Notes: generated by a model from the letters alone, not told the origin. A stretch of 64,000 nucleotides of DNA from Actinocatenispora sp963805605 (GCA_963805605.1 CAWDUX010000003.1:1054001-1118000), one strand, 5' to 3'. Counted from the first letter of the stretch, positions 22,815-32,010 are shown. A program made the numbers and translations.

Positions 22815-24455
22815 ATGGAGCCCTCTGAGGCCGATCTCGGGCCGGACGGCCCGGTGGTACGACAGTCGTGGTTGGGCGCACCGGCACTGAGCTACCCGAA
22901 CCGTCCGGCCACCATCCTGGCCGTGCTGGAACGCGCCGTGCAGCGCTGGCCCGACAGCGTGGCGTTCGTCGACGAGGACGGCTCCACCGCGACCTACGCA
23001 CAGTTCGCCGACCTGGCGCGCGGCGGCGCCGAGCAACTGCGGCGTTGGGGCCTGCGGCCCGGCGACCGGATCGCGGTGGCCGCACGCAACCGGCTGGACC
23101 TGGCGGTCGCCGTGTTCGCCTGTGCCATGGCACGCACCATCATGGTGGGGCTCAACGTACGGCTGGCCACCTCGGAGTGGGCGTACATGATCGACCGGGG
23201 TGGTGTCCGGTTCGCGGTGGGCCAGGCCGAGCTGCTCGAACCGCTGCGTACCGCGGCGGCCGAGGCCGGGCTGTCCGCCGACCGGGTGCGCCTCCTCGGA
23301 CTGCCGGCACCGATGACGGCGGACAGCGTGCGGCTGCCGCCGGCTCCCACCGAGGACGAGACCTACCAGGTGGTGTGGACGTCCGGTAGCACCGGTCGGG
23401 CCAAGGCCAGCCAGGTGGTGCACCGCTGCAGCGTGCACAGTGGCATCTCCTATCAGCGCATCCTCGGGCTACGCGCGGGCGAGCGCACCGCGGTGCTGTT
23501 CCCGCTGTACTACATCAGCGCCATGCACGCGCACGTGCTGCCGGCGATGCTGGCCGGTGCTGCCTGCGTACTGGTCGCCACGAATGCCCCGGCCCGGTGG
23601 CTCGGTCTGCTCGCCGAACACGAGGTCGCCTGGGCGTACGCGGTCCCGTCCTGGTGGTCGCTGGCGTTGCGCGAGCAACGGTTGACCGCGGCGCACCTGC
23701 CCCGGTTACGGATGGCCGCGGCCGGCGGGGCACCGTTCCCGGCCGAGCTGGAGTCCGCGCTACGCGACCGCCTGCCGCACACCCGGCTGCTCAACGTGTA
23801 CGGGTTGTCGGAGACCCACTCGCCCGGCACGATCCTGCTCGATCACGAGTTCGCCGACCATCCGGGTGCGGCGGGGCGGGCACTGCCGTGCATGGAGATC
23901 GAGATACGCGACGACGACGGCCGGGTGCTGGCCCCGGGCGGCGCCGGTGAGATCTGGATGCGCGGGTCGCTGGTCACCACCGGCTATCTGGACGACCCCG
24001 GGGCGACCGCTAGGTCGATCGTGGACGGCTGGTTCCGTACCGGTGACGTCGGCCGGCTGGATGACGAGGGATTCCTCTACCTGCTGGACCGCAAGAAGGA
24101 CATGATCAACCGGGGTGGCTACAAGATCTTTTCCGCCGAGGTGGAGAGAGTCATCCGGCAACTACCCGGAATCGCCGACGTGGCAGTGGTCGCGGTGGCG
24201 GACCGGACCGCGGGCGAGGCGGTGGCAGCGGTGATCGTCGCCACCGACGACGCGCGCCGCCCGACGACGCTCGAGGTGAAGCGGTGGGTACGGCGGCAGC
24301 TCGCCGACTACGCCGCGCCCTCCGACGTCCGATTCGTCGATCAACTGCCCCGCAACGCGGTCGGCAAGACCGACAAACCGACGCTGCGCTGGTGGCTGTC
24401 GACCGGTGAGCGGGAACAGCCACGCGCCGCCCCCCAGCCGGCCGAACGCCGTTGA
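22815..24455 (+). CDS. Acyl-AMP/acyl-CoA ligase (ANL superfamily)
   Basis: A 546-residue adenylate-forming enzyme with the P-loop VVWTSGSTGRAKA, the motif YGLSETHSPGT, the hinge region LYLLDRKKDMINRGGYKI and the C-terminal catalytic Lys in NAVGKTDK. The family activates fatty or aryl carboxylic acids as AMP esters and passes them to CoA or to a carrier protein. The gene lies 9 bases after the ACP gene, so transfer to that ACP is plausible. The ATG at 22815 is directly preceded by an in-frame TTG; AGGG in the intergenic stretch is the only ribosome-site candidate. Substrate length cannot be read. It lacks features clearly placing it among the FAALs, unlike the ligases at 19170 and 32592. Confidence 0.88.
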   Translation: MEPSEADLGPDGPVVRQSWLGAPALSYPNRPATILAVLERAVQRWPDSVAFVDEDGSTATYAQFADLARGGAEQLRRWGLRPGDRIAVAARNRLDLAVAVFACAMARTIMVGLNVRLATSEWAYMIDRGGVRFAVGQAELLEPLRTAAAEAGLSADRVRLLGLPAPMTADSVRLPPAPTEDETYQVVWTSGSTGRAKASQVVHRCSVHSGISYQRILGLRAGERTAVLFPLYYISAMHAHVLPAMLAGAACVLVATNAPARWLGLLAEHEVAWAYAVPSWWSLALREQRLTAAHLPRLRMAAAGGAPFPAELESALRDRLPHTRLLNVYGLSETHSPGTILLDHEFADHPGAAGRALPCMEIEIRDDDGRVLAPGGAGEIWMRGSLVTTGYLDDPGATARSIVDGWFRTGDVGRLDDEGFLYLLDRKKDMINRGGYKIFSAEVERVIRQLPGIADVAVVAVADRTAGEAVAAVIVATDDARRPTTLEVKRWVRRQLADYAAPSDVRFVDQLPRNAVGKTDKPTLRWWLSTGEREQPRAAPQPAERR

Positions 24456-24504
24456 CCGAGGACCGGTACCGCAGAACGCACCCGGCGCACAGGAGGTGCC
24501 AGTG

Positions 24505-25704
24505 ATGACTGGTGACGAGACACTGAGCTATCCGTTCGGCCGGACCGATCCGTTGGTCACACCGCCGGAGTACGCGCAGCTGCGCTCGACCTGCCCGGTG
24601 GCCCGGGTGCAACTGCCGACCGGTTCCGGGGCGTACCTGGTAACCCGATACGACGACGTGAAGATGGTGCTGTCCGATCCGCGGTTCAGCCGGGCCGCGC
24701 TGACCCGCCCGGACGCACCGAAGATCACCTCGATACCGATGCCGCCGAACGCGCTGTTCACCACCGACCCGCCGCAGCACACCAGGATCCGCGCGCTGGT
24801 CGGTCGTGCCTTCACCGCGCGGGCCACCGAGAGGATGCGTGGCCGGGTCCGTGAACTGGTCTCCGGCCTGCTCGACGGGATCGCCACCGCCACGCAACCG
24901 GTGGACCTGATCCCCACCCTGGTGTTCCCGCTGCCGGTGGCGTTCATCTGCGAACTGCTGGGCGTACCGTTCGACGACCGGGAGGCGCTGCGGGGCTGGT
25001 CGGACCGGATCTTCACCATCGGCGGCGACTACACCGAGGACGAGGTGCTGAGCGCCTACCAGGGCATCTGGGCCTACCTGGACTCGCTGCTGGAGGCCAA
25101 ACGCCGTGAGCCGGCCGAAGACCTGCTCAGCTCCCTGGTCGCGGTGGACGACGGGCAGGGTGGCATCGAGCAGAACGACCTGATCATCCTGACCATGACC
25201 TTGCTGATGGTCGGCTACCCCACCACGGTGGACATGATCTCCTGCAGCCTGCTGATGCTGTTGCGCGACCCGGACCAGTACGCCGCCCTGCACGCCGAGC
25301 CGGACCTGCTGGAGCCGGCGGTCGAGGAACTGTTGCGGCTCAACCCACCCAGCTCCAACCTGAGCAACGTACGGGTCGCCGTCGAGGACGTCGAGGTGGC
25401 CGGCACGACGATCCCGGCAGGCAGTGGGGTGATACCGTGCTTCACCTCCGCGAACCGCGATGAACGGCACTTCGACGAGCCGGAACGCTTCGATGTGCGT
25501 CGGCACGGCGAGAACCACATCGCGCTCGGCCACGGCCCGCACTACTGCCTCGGCGCGACCCTGGCCCGGGTGGAGATCCAGGAACTTGTCAGGGAACTGA
25601 CCCGCCGCTTCCCCACCCTGCGGCTGGCCGTACCGGCGGAGAAGGTCGGCTGGCGGGAGTCGATGTTCGGGCTGGACATCACCGAACTTCCGGTGGTGTG
25701 GTGA
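24505..25704 (+). CDS. Cytochrome P450
   Basis: A 399-residue soluble bacterial P450. It has the haem-thiolate loop LGHGPHYCLGA (Cys near residue 348) and the ExxR helix EELLRLN. In the oxygen-activation helix, LLMVGYPTTVD stands where AGxxTT is usual, so the small residue before the Gly is Val. The haem-loop Phe is replaced by Leu. The ATG at 24505 has AGGAGG at 24491-24496; an in-frame GTG just before it is less well spaced. The SDR start overlaps its stop (TGATG). With an ACP and acyl ligase upstream, a likely role is hydroxylation of a carrier-bound acyl or aminoacyl group, possibly followed by oxidation by the SDR. The substrate is not determinable. Confidence 0.92.
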   Translation: MTGDETLSYPFGRTDPLVTPPEYAQLRSTCPVARVQLPTGSGAYLVTRYDDVKMVLSDPRFSRAALTRPDAPKITSIPMPPNALFTTDPPQHTRIRALVGRAFTARATERMRGRVRELVSGLLDGIATATQPVDLIPTLVFPLPVAFICELLGVPFDDREALRGWSDRIFTIGGDYTEDEVLSAYQGIWAYLDSLLEAKRREPAEDLLSSLVAVDDGQGGIEQNDLIILTMTLLMVGYPTTVDMISCSLLMLLRDPDQYAALHAEPDLLEPAVEELLRLNPPSSNLSNVRVAVEDVEVAGTTIPAGSGVIPCFTSANRDERHFDEPERFDVRRHGENHIALGHGPHYCLGATLARVEIQELVRELTRRFPTLRLAVPAEKVGWRESMFGLDITELPVVW

Positions 25705-26633
25705 TGTCGGGGCGCAGCGTGGTGGTCACGGGGGCCACCAGCGGAATCGGCAGGGTCACCGCGTTGGAGCTGGCCCGCGCCGGCTTCACCGTGTTCGGCA
25801 CCGCCCGCAGCGAGCAGAAGGCGGACGCGTTGCGCGCCGAAGCCTCGGCCACCGGTCTGACGGTACACACCGTGGTGTGCGAGATGACCGACATCGGGCA
25901 GACCGAGGCGGCCTTCGACACGATCGCGGCGGCCACCGACGGCGGCCCGTGGGCGCTGGTGAACAACGCAGGCTTCGCGCAGGGCGGCACCGTGGAGGAC
26001 GTGGACGACGACCGGGCCCGCGAACAGATGGAGGTCAACCTACTCGCCCCGATACGTCTGGCGAAGCTGGTGCTGCCGGCCATGCGCCGTCGCGGGGAGG
26101 GCCGGATCGTCAACATGTCCTCGTTCGGCGGACTGATCTCCAGCCCGTACCTGGGCTGGTATTCGGCGAGCAAGTTCGCGTTGGAGGCGATCAGCGACGC
26201 GTTGCGTCTGGAGGTGGCGCAGTTCGGGGTGAAGGTCCTGCTGGTCGAGCCGGGCGGCTTCGCCAGTGACATCTGGCAACGTGGCGTCGACGAACTGCCC
26301 AGGCCGGAGGGTTCTCCCTACGCCCACCTGTACGGCTTCGCCGATAGCCTGCTCACCTACTCCCGCGGGCTGCCCGGTCCCGAACCGGTGGCCCGGGCCG
26401 TGCGCCGGGCACTGACCAGTCCTCGACCCCGGTCCCGCTACCTGGTCGGTGCCGACGTGCGGGTCGGCACGTTGATGGAGACGGTGCTGCCGGTGGCAGC
26501 GGTGGACTTCATCAAGGGCGTGCGCTACGGCCTGCACGTACCAAGGTCATGGGTGTCCCGGACCGGCGCGCGGTGGGCCAGCCGGTTGATGACGGCCCGC
26601 AGCTCGGAGGAAGGCTCGACCAGCAGCGGGTAG
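25704..26633 (+). CDS. Short-chain dehydrogenase/reductase
   Basis: A 309-residue NAD(P)-dependent oxidoreductase of the classical SDR family. It shows the cofactor motif TGATSGIG, NNAGFAQ, and the catalytic pair in YSASK preceded by a conserved Ser region. The ATG at 25704 overlaps the P450 stop by one base; two in-frame GTG codons just upstream are alternative starts. About 50 residues beyond the core form a C-terminal tail with VAVDFIKG. It probably oxidises an alcohol made by the P450, or reduces a ketone on the acyl chain. A strong hairpin follows the stop codon, ending this operon. Confidence 0.9.
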   Translation: MSGRSVVVTGATSGIGRVTALELARAGFTVFGTARSEQKADALRAEASATGLTVHTVVCEMTDIGQTEAAFDTIAAATDGGPWALVNNAGFAQGGTVEDVDDDRAREQMEVNLLAPIRLAKLVLPAMRRRGEGRIVNMSSFGGLISSPYLGWYSASKFALEAISDALRLEVAQFGVKVLLVEPGGFASDIWQRGVDELPRPEGSPYAHLYGFADSLLTYSRGLPGPEPVARAVRRALTSPRPRSRYLVGADVRVGTLMETVLPVAAVDFIKGVRYGLHVPRSWVSRTGARWASRLMTARSSEEGSTSSG

Positions 26634-26641
26634 GGCCCCGC

Positions 26642-26676
26642 AACCGTGCCACCCGGCGCTGGCCGGGGGCACGGTT
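26642..26676. terminator. Bidirectional terminator between SDR and KAS III
   Basis: Nested inverted repeats: an outer 9-base stem AACCGTGCC / GGCACGGTT and an inner CCCGGC / GCCGGG stem with a 4-base loop. It lies between two convergent genes and can serve both. Confidence 0.75.
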
Positions 26677-26698
26677 ACGGTCCGCAGTGTCGGCCGGT

Positions 26699-27730
26699 TC
26701 AGAGCACCAGCGGGATCAGTGCGATGCCGAAGCCAGCGGCTCCACCGATGAGAATGACCTTGTCGCCGGAGCGCACCCGGCCCTCTTCTCGAGCCAGTCC
26801 CAGCGCGCACGGCACGCTGGCCGCGCCGGTGTTGCCGAGCCGATCGACGGTGATCATCACCTGCTCGGCCCGGAAACCGATCTTGTTGCGGATGGTCTCG
26901 ATCGTCTGCACCGAAGTCTGGTGCGGTACGCACAGCGTGACGTCCTCGACGCGCCAGCCCACCCGTTCCAGGACCTCACCCGCCGCCGCCGGTACCCGTT
27001 CGACCGCCAGCTCGTGCAACCGCGCGCCGTCGCAGTCCATCGCGAAGTGCGTGTTGTCGTGCGGCATCATGGTGCCGCCGGACAGGATGGTGGACAGTCG
27101 CCACTCCCGGCCATCGGAGCGGAATAGGCCTGGACGCACGCCACGTCCGGTGTCCTCGGCGGCCTCCAGCAGGAAGGCGCCGCCGGCGTCGCCGATGGTC
27201 AGTGCGGGCAGCTTCAGCTCGTTGCCGCTGCCCTCCGGGATGTTCCATCCAATGTGGATGGAGGCAACCTCACCGGTGGTGACCAGAGCCCGCCTGGCCT
27301 GGCCCAACATGATCTTGCCGGCTGCGAAGTCGACGGCGTTGAGGAAACTGTTGCAGGCGTTCTTCACGTCGCACACGGCGGCATTCCAGCAACCCAGCCG
27401 CTCCTGCACGATATTGGAGGTAGCCGGCTCGATGACGTCCTGGGTCACCGCAGCGAACACCAGCAGGTCGACATCCTCCGGGCTTCGGCCGGCATCGGCC
27501 AGGGCCCGCTGCCCGGCCAGTGCGGCCAGTTCCGAGGAGGTGGTCCCCTCGGTGGCGTAGCGGCGTTCCTCCACCCCGCTGAACATCCGGATCAACCGAC
27601 CGTTCAGTACGTTCCGCCCGCTCTCCGCGTTGACCCGGGCAACCACCTCGTCAGTGGTGACCACCCGCTCGGGAAGGTAGTGCCCGATCCCGGACACCAC
27701 TGCTGCAACTTCGGTACCAGTCACCGTCAT
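26699..27730 (-). CDS. 3-oxoacyl-ACP synthase III-like enzyme
   Basis: A 343-residue thiolase-fold enzyme of the KAS III type. The Cys-His-Asn triad is intact: Cys in DVKNACNSF, His in CVPHQTS and Asn in DRLGNTGAAS. Such enzymes start fatty acid or polyketide chains by condensing an acyl-CoA with malonyl-ACP, or transfer acyl groups in specialised metabolism. The ATG at 27730 has GGGAGGAA upstream. A KAS II gene precedes it on the same strand with a 123-base gap, so the two could prime and extend a chain on the nearby free ACPs. A second KAS III gene occurs at 49615; the two proteins are only distantly similar by eye. Confidence 0.88.
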   Translation of the reverse strand: MTVTGTEVAAVVSGIGHYLPERVVTTDEVVARVNAESGRNVLNGRLIRMFSGVEERRYATEGTTSSELAALAGQRALADAGRSPEDVDLLVFAAVTQDVIEPATSNIVQERLGCWNAAVCDVKNACNSFLNAVDFAAGKIMLGQARRALVTTGEVASIHIGWNIPEGSGNELKLPALTIGDAGGAFLLEAAEDTGRGVRPGLFRSDGREWRLSTILSGGTMMPHDNTHFAMDCDGARLHELAVERVPAAAGEVLERVGWRVEDVTLCVPHQTSVQTIETIRNKIGFRAEQVMITVDRLGNTGAASVPCALGLAREEGRVRSGDKVILIGGAAGFGIALIPLVL

Positions 27731-27823
27731 GCTTCCTCCCAATGCAGGGTCGGGTACGCAAAGAGCGTGGTACGTGGGCTGCTCGGAGCACAGACCCGAC
27801 CGGGGTGACCGACAGGGGTGGCC

Positions 27824-27838
27824 GCACAGAGTCTGTGC
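27824..27838. repeat. Short palindrome GCACAGA-G-TCTGTGC
   Basis: A perfect 7-base inverted repeat around one base, with partial symmetry beyond it (GGC/GCC). It sits 15 bases past the KAS II stop and about 95 bases before the KAS III start. It could be an operator for KAS III or a weak terminator for KAS II. Confidence 0.4.
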
Positions 27839-27853
27839 CGCCACACCCTCGGA

Positions 27854-29098
27854 TCAGACCCGGCCGAGCACCAGGGCCGCATTGTGTCCGCCGAAGCCGA
27901 AATTCACGTTCAACGCCGCCGACGCGTCCACCGGTCTGGCGCTACCGCACACCAGATCGATGCCGGCACAGTCGGGCGCGGGCCGCGCGCAGTTGCGGGT
28001 ACCCGGCACGATTCCGGTACGCAGTGCCTGGATGCAGGCGACGGTCTCCACCGCACCGGAGGCGCCCATCAGATGGCCGGTCATGGACTTGATCGACGAC
28101 ACCGCGACGCTCTGCCCGACCAGATCGGCGAACAGACCGGCCTCCATCCGGTCGTTGAGGACCGTCCCGGTACCGTGCGCGCAGATGTAGCCGAGCGCCT
28201 CCGGGTCGAGCCCGGCGTCGCTGAGCGCGGCGCGCACGGCGACCAGCGCGGTGGCACCGTCGGGTGCCGGCGCGCTCAGGTGGTAAGCATCGTTGCTCGC
28301 GCCGTAGCCGAGGATCTCGGCCAGGGCGACAGCTCCCCGCCCGCGAGCATGCGAGGCGGATTCCAGTACCAGCACCGCGGCTCCCTCCCCCGGCACCAGT
28401 CCGGTCCGGTCGGCCGCGAAAGGCCGGCAGCCGGCGCCCGGATCCCCGTCAGCGACCGCCGCGGCGCCCATAGCCGCGAACGCCGAGAACATGGCCGGGC
28501 CCAGTGGCGCGTCCGCCGCCCCGGCCAGTACCAGATCGGCCCTGCCAGCCCTGATCAGGTCGGCGGCGACGCCGACCGCGTCGGTGCCGCTGGCGCAGGC
28601 GGTCGCGGGGGTCAGCGCCGGTCCGCGAGCACCGGATTCGATGGCGACCGCGGCACTCGCAGCACTGGGTACCATCGCCACCGCTGTGTAGGCACTGACC
28701 GACCGACGTCCGGCGCACAACGCGCGGACCGCGCGCTGATGGCTGCCGATGCCGCCCAGACCGGTCCCCACTACGGTGGCCGAGCGCACCGCCTCGACCT
28801 GCGCGTCACCACCTGTCTCGGCCAGACCCGCCATCACCCGGGCCTCCCGCGCGGCGACCAGTGCGAACTGGGTGAACCGGTCGTGCTGGCGGGCGGTGCG
28901 CCAGCCGAGGATCTCGTCGGCGTCGAAGTCGACGACCTGACCGGCGATGCGGGTCTGACCGGATTCATCGGTCGATGCGACGATCCCGCTGCGTCCCTCG
29001 ACGAGTCCCGACCAGGTCGCCGGCACACCGGTGCCCAGCGGGCTGACCACGCCCATGCCGGTGACCACGACCCGCTGGCGTGCCGGTGTCCGTGTCAT
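27854..29098 (-). CDS. Beta-ketoacyl-ACP synthase (KAS II / FabF type)
   Basis: A 414-residue elongating ketosynthase. The catalytic Cys is in TACASGTDAV, and the two active-site His are in AHGTGT and MTGHLMGAS, so it should decarboxylate malonyl-ACP and condense. The N-terminus VVVTGMGVVSPLG is typical of the FabF and type II PKS group. It has no paired chain-length factor gene beside it. The ATG at 29098 has AAGGAC upstream. It is followed by a KAS III-like gene and preceded by the phosphate permease, all on the minus strand. Together with the ACPs at 22503 or 31762 it could build a dedicated acyl chain for the FAAL enzymes. Confidence 0.9.
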   Translation of the reverse strand: MTRTPARQRVVVTGMGVVSPLGTGVPATWSGLVEGRSGIVASTDESGQTRIAGQVVDFDADEILGWRTARQHDRFTQFALVAAREARVMAGLAETGGDAQVEAVRSATVVGTGLGGIGSHQRAVRALCAGRRSVSAYTAVAMVPSAASAAVAIESGARGPALTPATACASGTDAVGVAADLIRAGRADLVLAGAADAPLGPAMFSAFAAMGAAAVADGDPGAGCRPFAADRTGLVPGEGAAVLVLESASHARGRGAVALAEILGYGASNDAYHLSAPAPDGATALVAVRAALSDAGLDPEALGYICAHGTGTVLNDRMEAGLFADLVGQSVAVSSIKSMTGHLMGASGAVETVACIQALRTGIVPGTRNCARPAPDCAGIDLVCGSARPVDASAALNVNFGFGGHNAALVLGRV

Positions 29099-29159
29099 GA
29101 CGCTGTCCTTTCCGGTGCCGACGGTTACCCGCCGGCACCGTGTGCGTTGCACACCCCGC

Positions 29160-30251
29160 TCAGCGGGCGAGCAGATACACCCCGGCCGCCACCAGCCCGG
29201 CGAACACCGGGGTGAGCGTCCAGGCGATCACGAAGTCCCGCAGGGTGCGCACGTTGAGCGTGCCGACCTGACGGCCGGCCGCGCCGGCGACTGCACCGGT
29301 CGACACATGCGTGGTGGACATCGGCAGTCCGTTGGCCGCGCCCAGCCCCACCAGTAACGAGGTGGTGAGGTTCGCGGTGAAGCCGCTGACGTCGGAGAGC
29401 CGGGTGATGCCCTCGCCCAGCTTGGCCGCGACGCGTACACCGACGACGATCGCACCGAGCGCCATCGCCCCGGCGACCACCAACAGCACCGATGTGTTCG
29501 TCATGCCGGCCGGTACGAGGGTGAACGCACCGACCGCCACAATCTTCGGTGTGTCGTTGAGTCCCCGGGCAAAACTGGTCGCTCCACTGGACAGCCAGTG
29601 CAGCCCGTTGAGTATCCGGGTGACTTTCAGGCCATCGCTATGCACCTGGCACTGCTGCACGGTCCCCGTGGATACCACCGGCAATGACGGGCCACCGCTG
29701 GCCTGGAACACCATCGCGCCCTCCGGGCCGATAGGGACGGCCCGCTGCGCCGCGCCCGCTGGACCTACACACACACATTCCGGAGTCCGCAGCGGAATCA
29801 GCGACAGCAGCCAGGAGATTCCGTACGCCACGAAGATACTCAGCAGCAGCGGCAGGGCGACCTTGGTGAGCAGTACGGCTACTCGTACTGAGCCGGGAGC
29901 CAGCAGCAGCCCCGCGCCGATCAGCGCGCCCACGATCGCATGGGTGGTCGACACCGGTAGCCGGGCGATGGTCGCCAAGATCACCCAGCTCGCCGCGCCG
30001 ACCAGCACCGCCAGCGAGAACGAGTTGCTGGGCGGTGCACTCACGATGCCGGAGGAGAACAATTTCGTCATCGCACCGGCGAGGGTGAGCGAGGCAAGTG
30101 CCCCGGCCAGGGTGGTGGCGGTACCCCACAGCACGGCGGTGCGGTAGCGGGTCACGCCGGCGCCCGCCAGCGTCGCCACGCCCTTGGCGACATCGTTGCC
30201 GCCGTTCGCCGCGGCGAGCGCGACGAGCAGTATGAACACCGCAATAAGCAT
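29160..30251 (-). CDS. PiT-family inorganic phosphate (arsenate?) permease
   Basis: A 363-residue integral membrane protein. It has the duplicated family signatures ANGGNDVAKG near the N-terminus and GLNDTPK in the second half, many hydrophobic segments, LPVSTTHAIVGA and LPMSTTHVSTGA repeats, and a central hydrophilic loop with CVCVG. PiT proteins carry phosphate with a cation and also take up arsenate because the two anions are alike. The gene starts 14 bases after the ArsM-type methyltransferase with GGGGGTGG before the ATG, so they form a two-gene unit. That pairing, not the sequence itself, suggests arsenate supply; ordinary phosphate uptake is the alternative. Confidence 0.88.
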   Translation of the reverse strand: MLIAVFILLVALAAANGGNDVAKGVATLAGAGVTRYRTAVLWGTATTLAGALASLTLAGAMTKLFSSGIVSAPPSNSFSLAVLVGAASWVILATIARLPVSTTHAIVGALIGAGLLLAPGSVRVAVLLTKVALPLLLSIFVAYGISWLLSLIPLRTPECVCVGPAGAAQRAVPIGPEGAMVFQASGGPSLPVVSTGTVQQCQVHSDGLKVTRILNGLHWLSSGATSFARGLNDTPKIVAVGAFTLVPAGMTNTSVLLVVAGAMALGAIVVGVRVAAKLGEGITRLSDVSGFTANLTTSLLVGLGAANGLPMSTTHVSTGAVAGAAGRQVGTLNVRTLRDFVIAWTLTPVFAGLVAAGVYLLAR

Positions 30252-30265
30252 CGCTGCCACCCCCC

Positions 30266-31423
30266 TCAGCAGCAACCGGGCTGCGCGCAGTCCGAGCGCA
30301 GTCCGGTCACCTCACGCCGCATCGGACCGGTCGCGCCGAGAGCGGCCGGTGGAGCACAGGCGAACAGCGGTGCGGTCTGCGGGTCGACCGGCTCCGGTGG
30401 TTCCAGCAACTCGAACGAGTCCTGGTAGGGCTCCCTGCCGTAGAGCTCGAAGCTCTTCGCGCAGACCGCCGTGGGCACCCCGCGTTCAAACACGTGTTCG
30501 TCGTCGTCGAGCACCGAACGCCATGGCCCCTTGTAGATGACCGCCTGGCCGTGGTCGCGGCACTCCCCTTGCTTGCCCTTGTAGGCCACTACCGTGACCG
30601 ACCGGAACTCGATGCCGTCCACCACCTGCCAGGGTGTACCGGCACGGCTGTCCAACCGCACGCCGTGGAAACCGGAGTCGGTGAATGCGGACAGGAACGC
30701 CTCCTCCTGCAACGCGCCGGAAATGCATCCACTCCACAGCTGCGGGTCCTCCCGCATCTGCGCCGGAACCTCGACCGAGCTGACGATGTCGGAGACCACG
30801 GCGCGCCCGCCGCGGCGCAGCACCCGGAAGATCTCGTCGAACAGCCGGATCTTGTCCTCGGCCGCAACCAGGTTCAGCACGCAGTTGGAGACCACCACAT
30901 CGACCGAGCCGTCGGCGATCAGCGGTTGCTCGCGTCGTAGGCGGTCCAGCTCCTCCTGGAGCGCGGTGAGAGTCGCGATGTCGCCGACCGGCCGCTGTAG
31001 CAGCAACTGTTCCACCGCGTCGACGTCGAGGGCAAGGTCCTGGATGCGGCCACGATGGAACCGCACATTGTCGTATCCGAGCTCCCCGGCCACCGTCGGC
31101 GCCGCCGAGCGGGCCAACGCGAGCATCTCGTCGTTGATGTCCACTCCGATGACCCGGCCCTCGGCACCGACCACCTGCGAGGCGATGAAGGCGATCTTCC
31201 CGCCACCGGAACCCAGATCCAGTACGGTCTCGCCGGCGCGCAGGTGACGCGACGGGTCGCCGCATCCGTAGTCACGGTCCAGTACCTCGGGAGGGATCAC
31301 CTTCAGATAGCGCGGATCATAGTCGACCGGACAGCACAGTTGCGGTTCGACGGCCTGCGCCGCCGCACTGTAACGCTCACCCACGGCAGCCTCAACAGCA
31401 TTGCGCGTAGTGGTACCGGACAT
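30266..31423 (-). CDS. arsM: ArsM-type arsenite S-adenosylmethionine methyltransferase
   Basis: A 385-residue class I methyltransferase with the SAM motif VLDLGSGGGK. All four Cys positions that bind and turn over trivalent arsenic in ArsM are present: one in LCCPVDY, one in DYGCGDP, one in SNCVLNL and one in WSGCISGAL. The C-terminal extension (AYKGKQG, AVIYKGPW, then VCAKSFELY) and final CAQPGCC resemble the longer ArsM form that I recall being annotated with arsenosugar formation; that is memory, not a search. It would methylate As(III) stepwise in the cytosol. The ATG at 31423 has GAGGAG upstream, and a PiT permease follows at 14 bases. Finding it inside acyl/NRPS genes rather than an arsR/arsB resistance operon is unusual. 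Confidence 0.85.
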   Translation of the reverse strand: MSGTTTRNAVEAAVGERYSAAAQAVEPQLCCPVDYDPRYLKVIPPEVLDRDYGCGDPSRHLRAGETVLDLGSGGGKIAFIASQVVGAEGRVIGVDINDEMLALARSAAPTVAGELGYDNVRFHRGRIQDLALDVDAVEQLLLQRPVGDIATLTALQEELDRLRREQPLIADGSVDVVVSNCVLNLVAAEDKIRLFDEIFRVLRRGGRAVVSDIVSSVEVPAQMREDPQLWSGCISGALQEEAFLSAFTDSGFHGVRLDSRAGTPWQVVDGIEFRSVTVVAYKGKQGECRDHGQAVIYKGPWRSVLDDDEHVFERGVPTAVCAKSFELYGREPYQDSFELLEPPEPVDPQTAPLFACAPPAALGATGPMRREVTGLRSDCAQPGCC

Positions 31424-31761
31424 GGCGGCTCCTCGCATTTCTCGGCGATCCCCGGTCGGTACGGGCGGATGCAGTCCGCGCTTTGCCGCCGCACTGTCGG
31501 AGGTCGGAACGATCCGCGACGCGGCCAGCATGCCTGCCGGGCAACGGTGCCTACAGCCTCCAACGACGGGCAGCACGACGCCCCCGTTCGGTCACCCCGA
31601 TCGGACACCCGCACCGGACGTGCGGCGACGTTGCCTGGACGGGCACCTCGAATTGGGCCACCGTCGTCCCATGGCCGGACCGGGAGGTGGTTCATAGCGT
31701 GACCGGTGGTGCCGCGCGCCGCGCGGGCCGGCAGATCCGGCGCAACGCGAGGGAGCTGGCG
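31424..31761. promoter_or_regulatory. Divergent region between arsM and ACP
   Basis: These 338 bases separate the minus-strand arsM-permease unit from the plus-strand ACP-diiron-FAAL operon. CCCGATCGGACAC at 31597-31609 partly matches the reverse of the recurrent motif. No convincing -10/-35 pair was seen. An in-frame GTG at 31699 with GGGAGG at 31682 is a possible longer ACP start. Confidence 0.4.
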
Positions 31762-32010
31762 ATGGACGAACGGGATGCCGTGCAACTCGTCATCGAGGTA
31801 GTCAGTCGGAGCCGCACGGTTGATCCGGCGTTGCTCGACGAGTCCACGAACTTCGTCGAGGACCTGGGTTTCGACTCGTTGGACGCCTCTGAACTGCTCG
31901 CCAGCCTGCACGGCCGGACCGGCCGTCGTCTCGCGGTCACCGATCTGTCCCAGTTGCAGACTGTCGGCCAGGTGGCCAAAGCCCTGGTGGCGCAGGAGGT
32001 TCCACAATGA
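31762..32010 (+). CDS. Acyl carrier protein
   Basis: An 82-residue free carrier protein with the phosphopantetheine Ser in DLGFDSLDASEL. The ATG at 31762 has GGGAG six bases upstream; an upstream in-frame GTG would add 21 Arg-rich residues not expected for an ACP. The stop overlaps the next start (ATGA), so it is coupled to the diiron protein, and a FAAL follows. The order ACP, diiron oxidase, FAAL suggests that the FAAL loads a carboxylic acid onto this ACP and that the diiron protein oxidises the tethered group. Confidence 0.85.
   Translation: MDERDAVQLVIEVVSRSRTVDPALLDESTNFVEDLGFDSLDASELLASLHGRTGRRLAVTDLSQLQTVGQVAKALVAQEVPQ

Noticed and set aside
27824..27838. Palindrome GCACAGAGTCTGTGC as a strong terminator
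   Set aside because: Only a 6-base stem with a 3-base loop and no T-run; left as an unassigned repeat.
31699..31761. GTG at 31699 as ACP start
   Set aside because: It would add 21 Arg-rich residues not found in ACPs; ATG 31762 has a better-spaced GGGAG.
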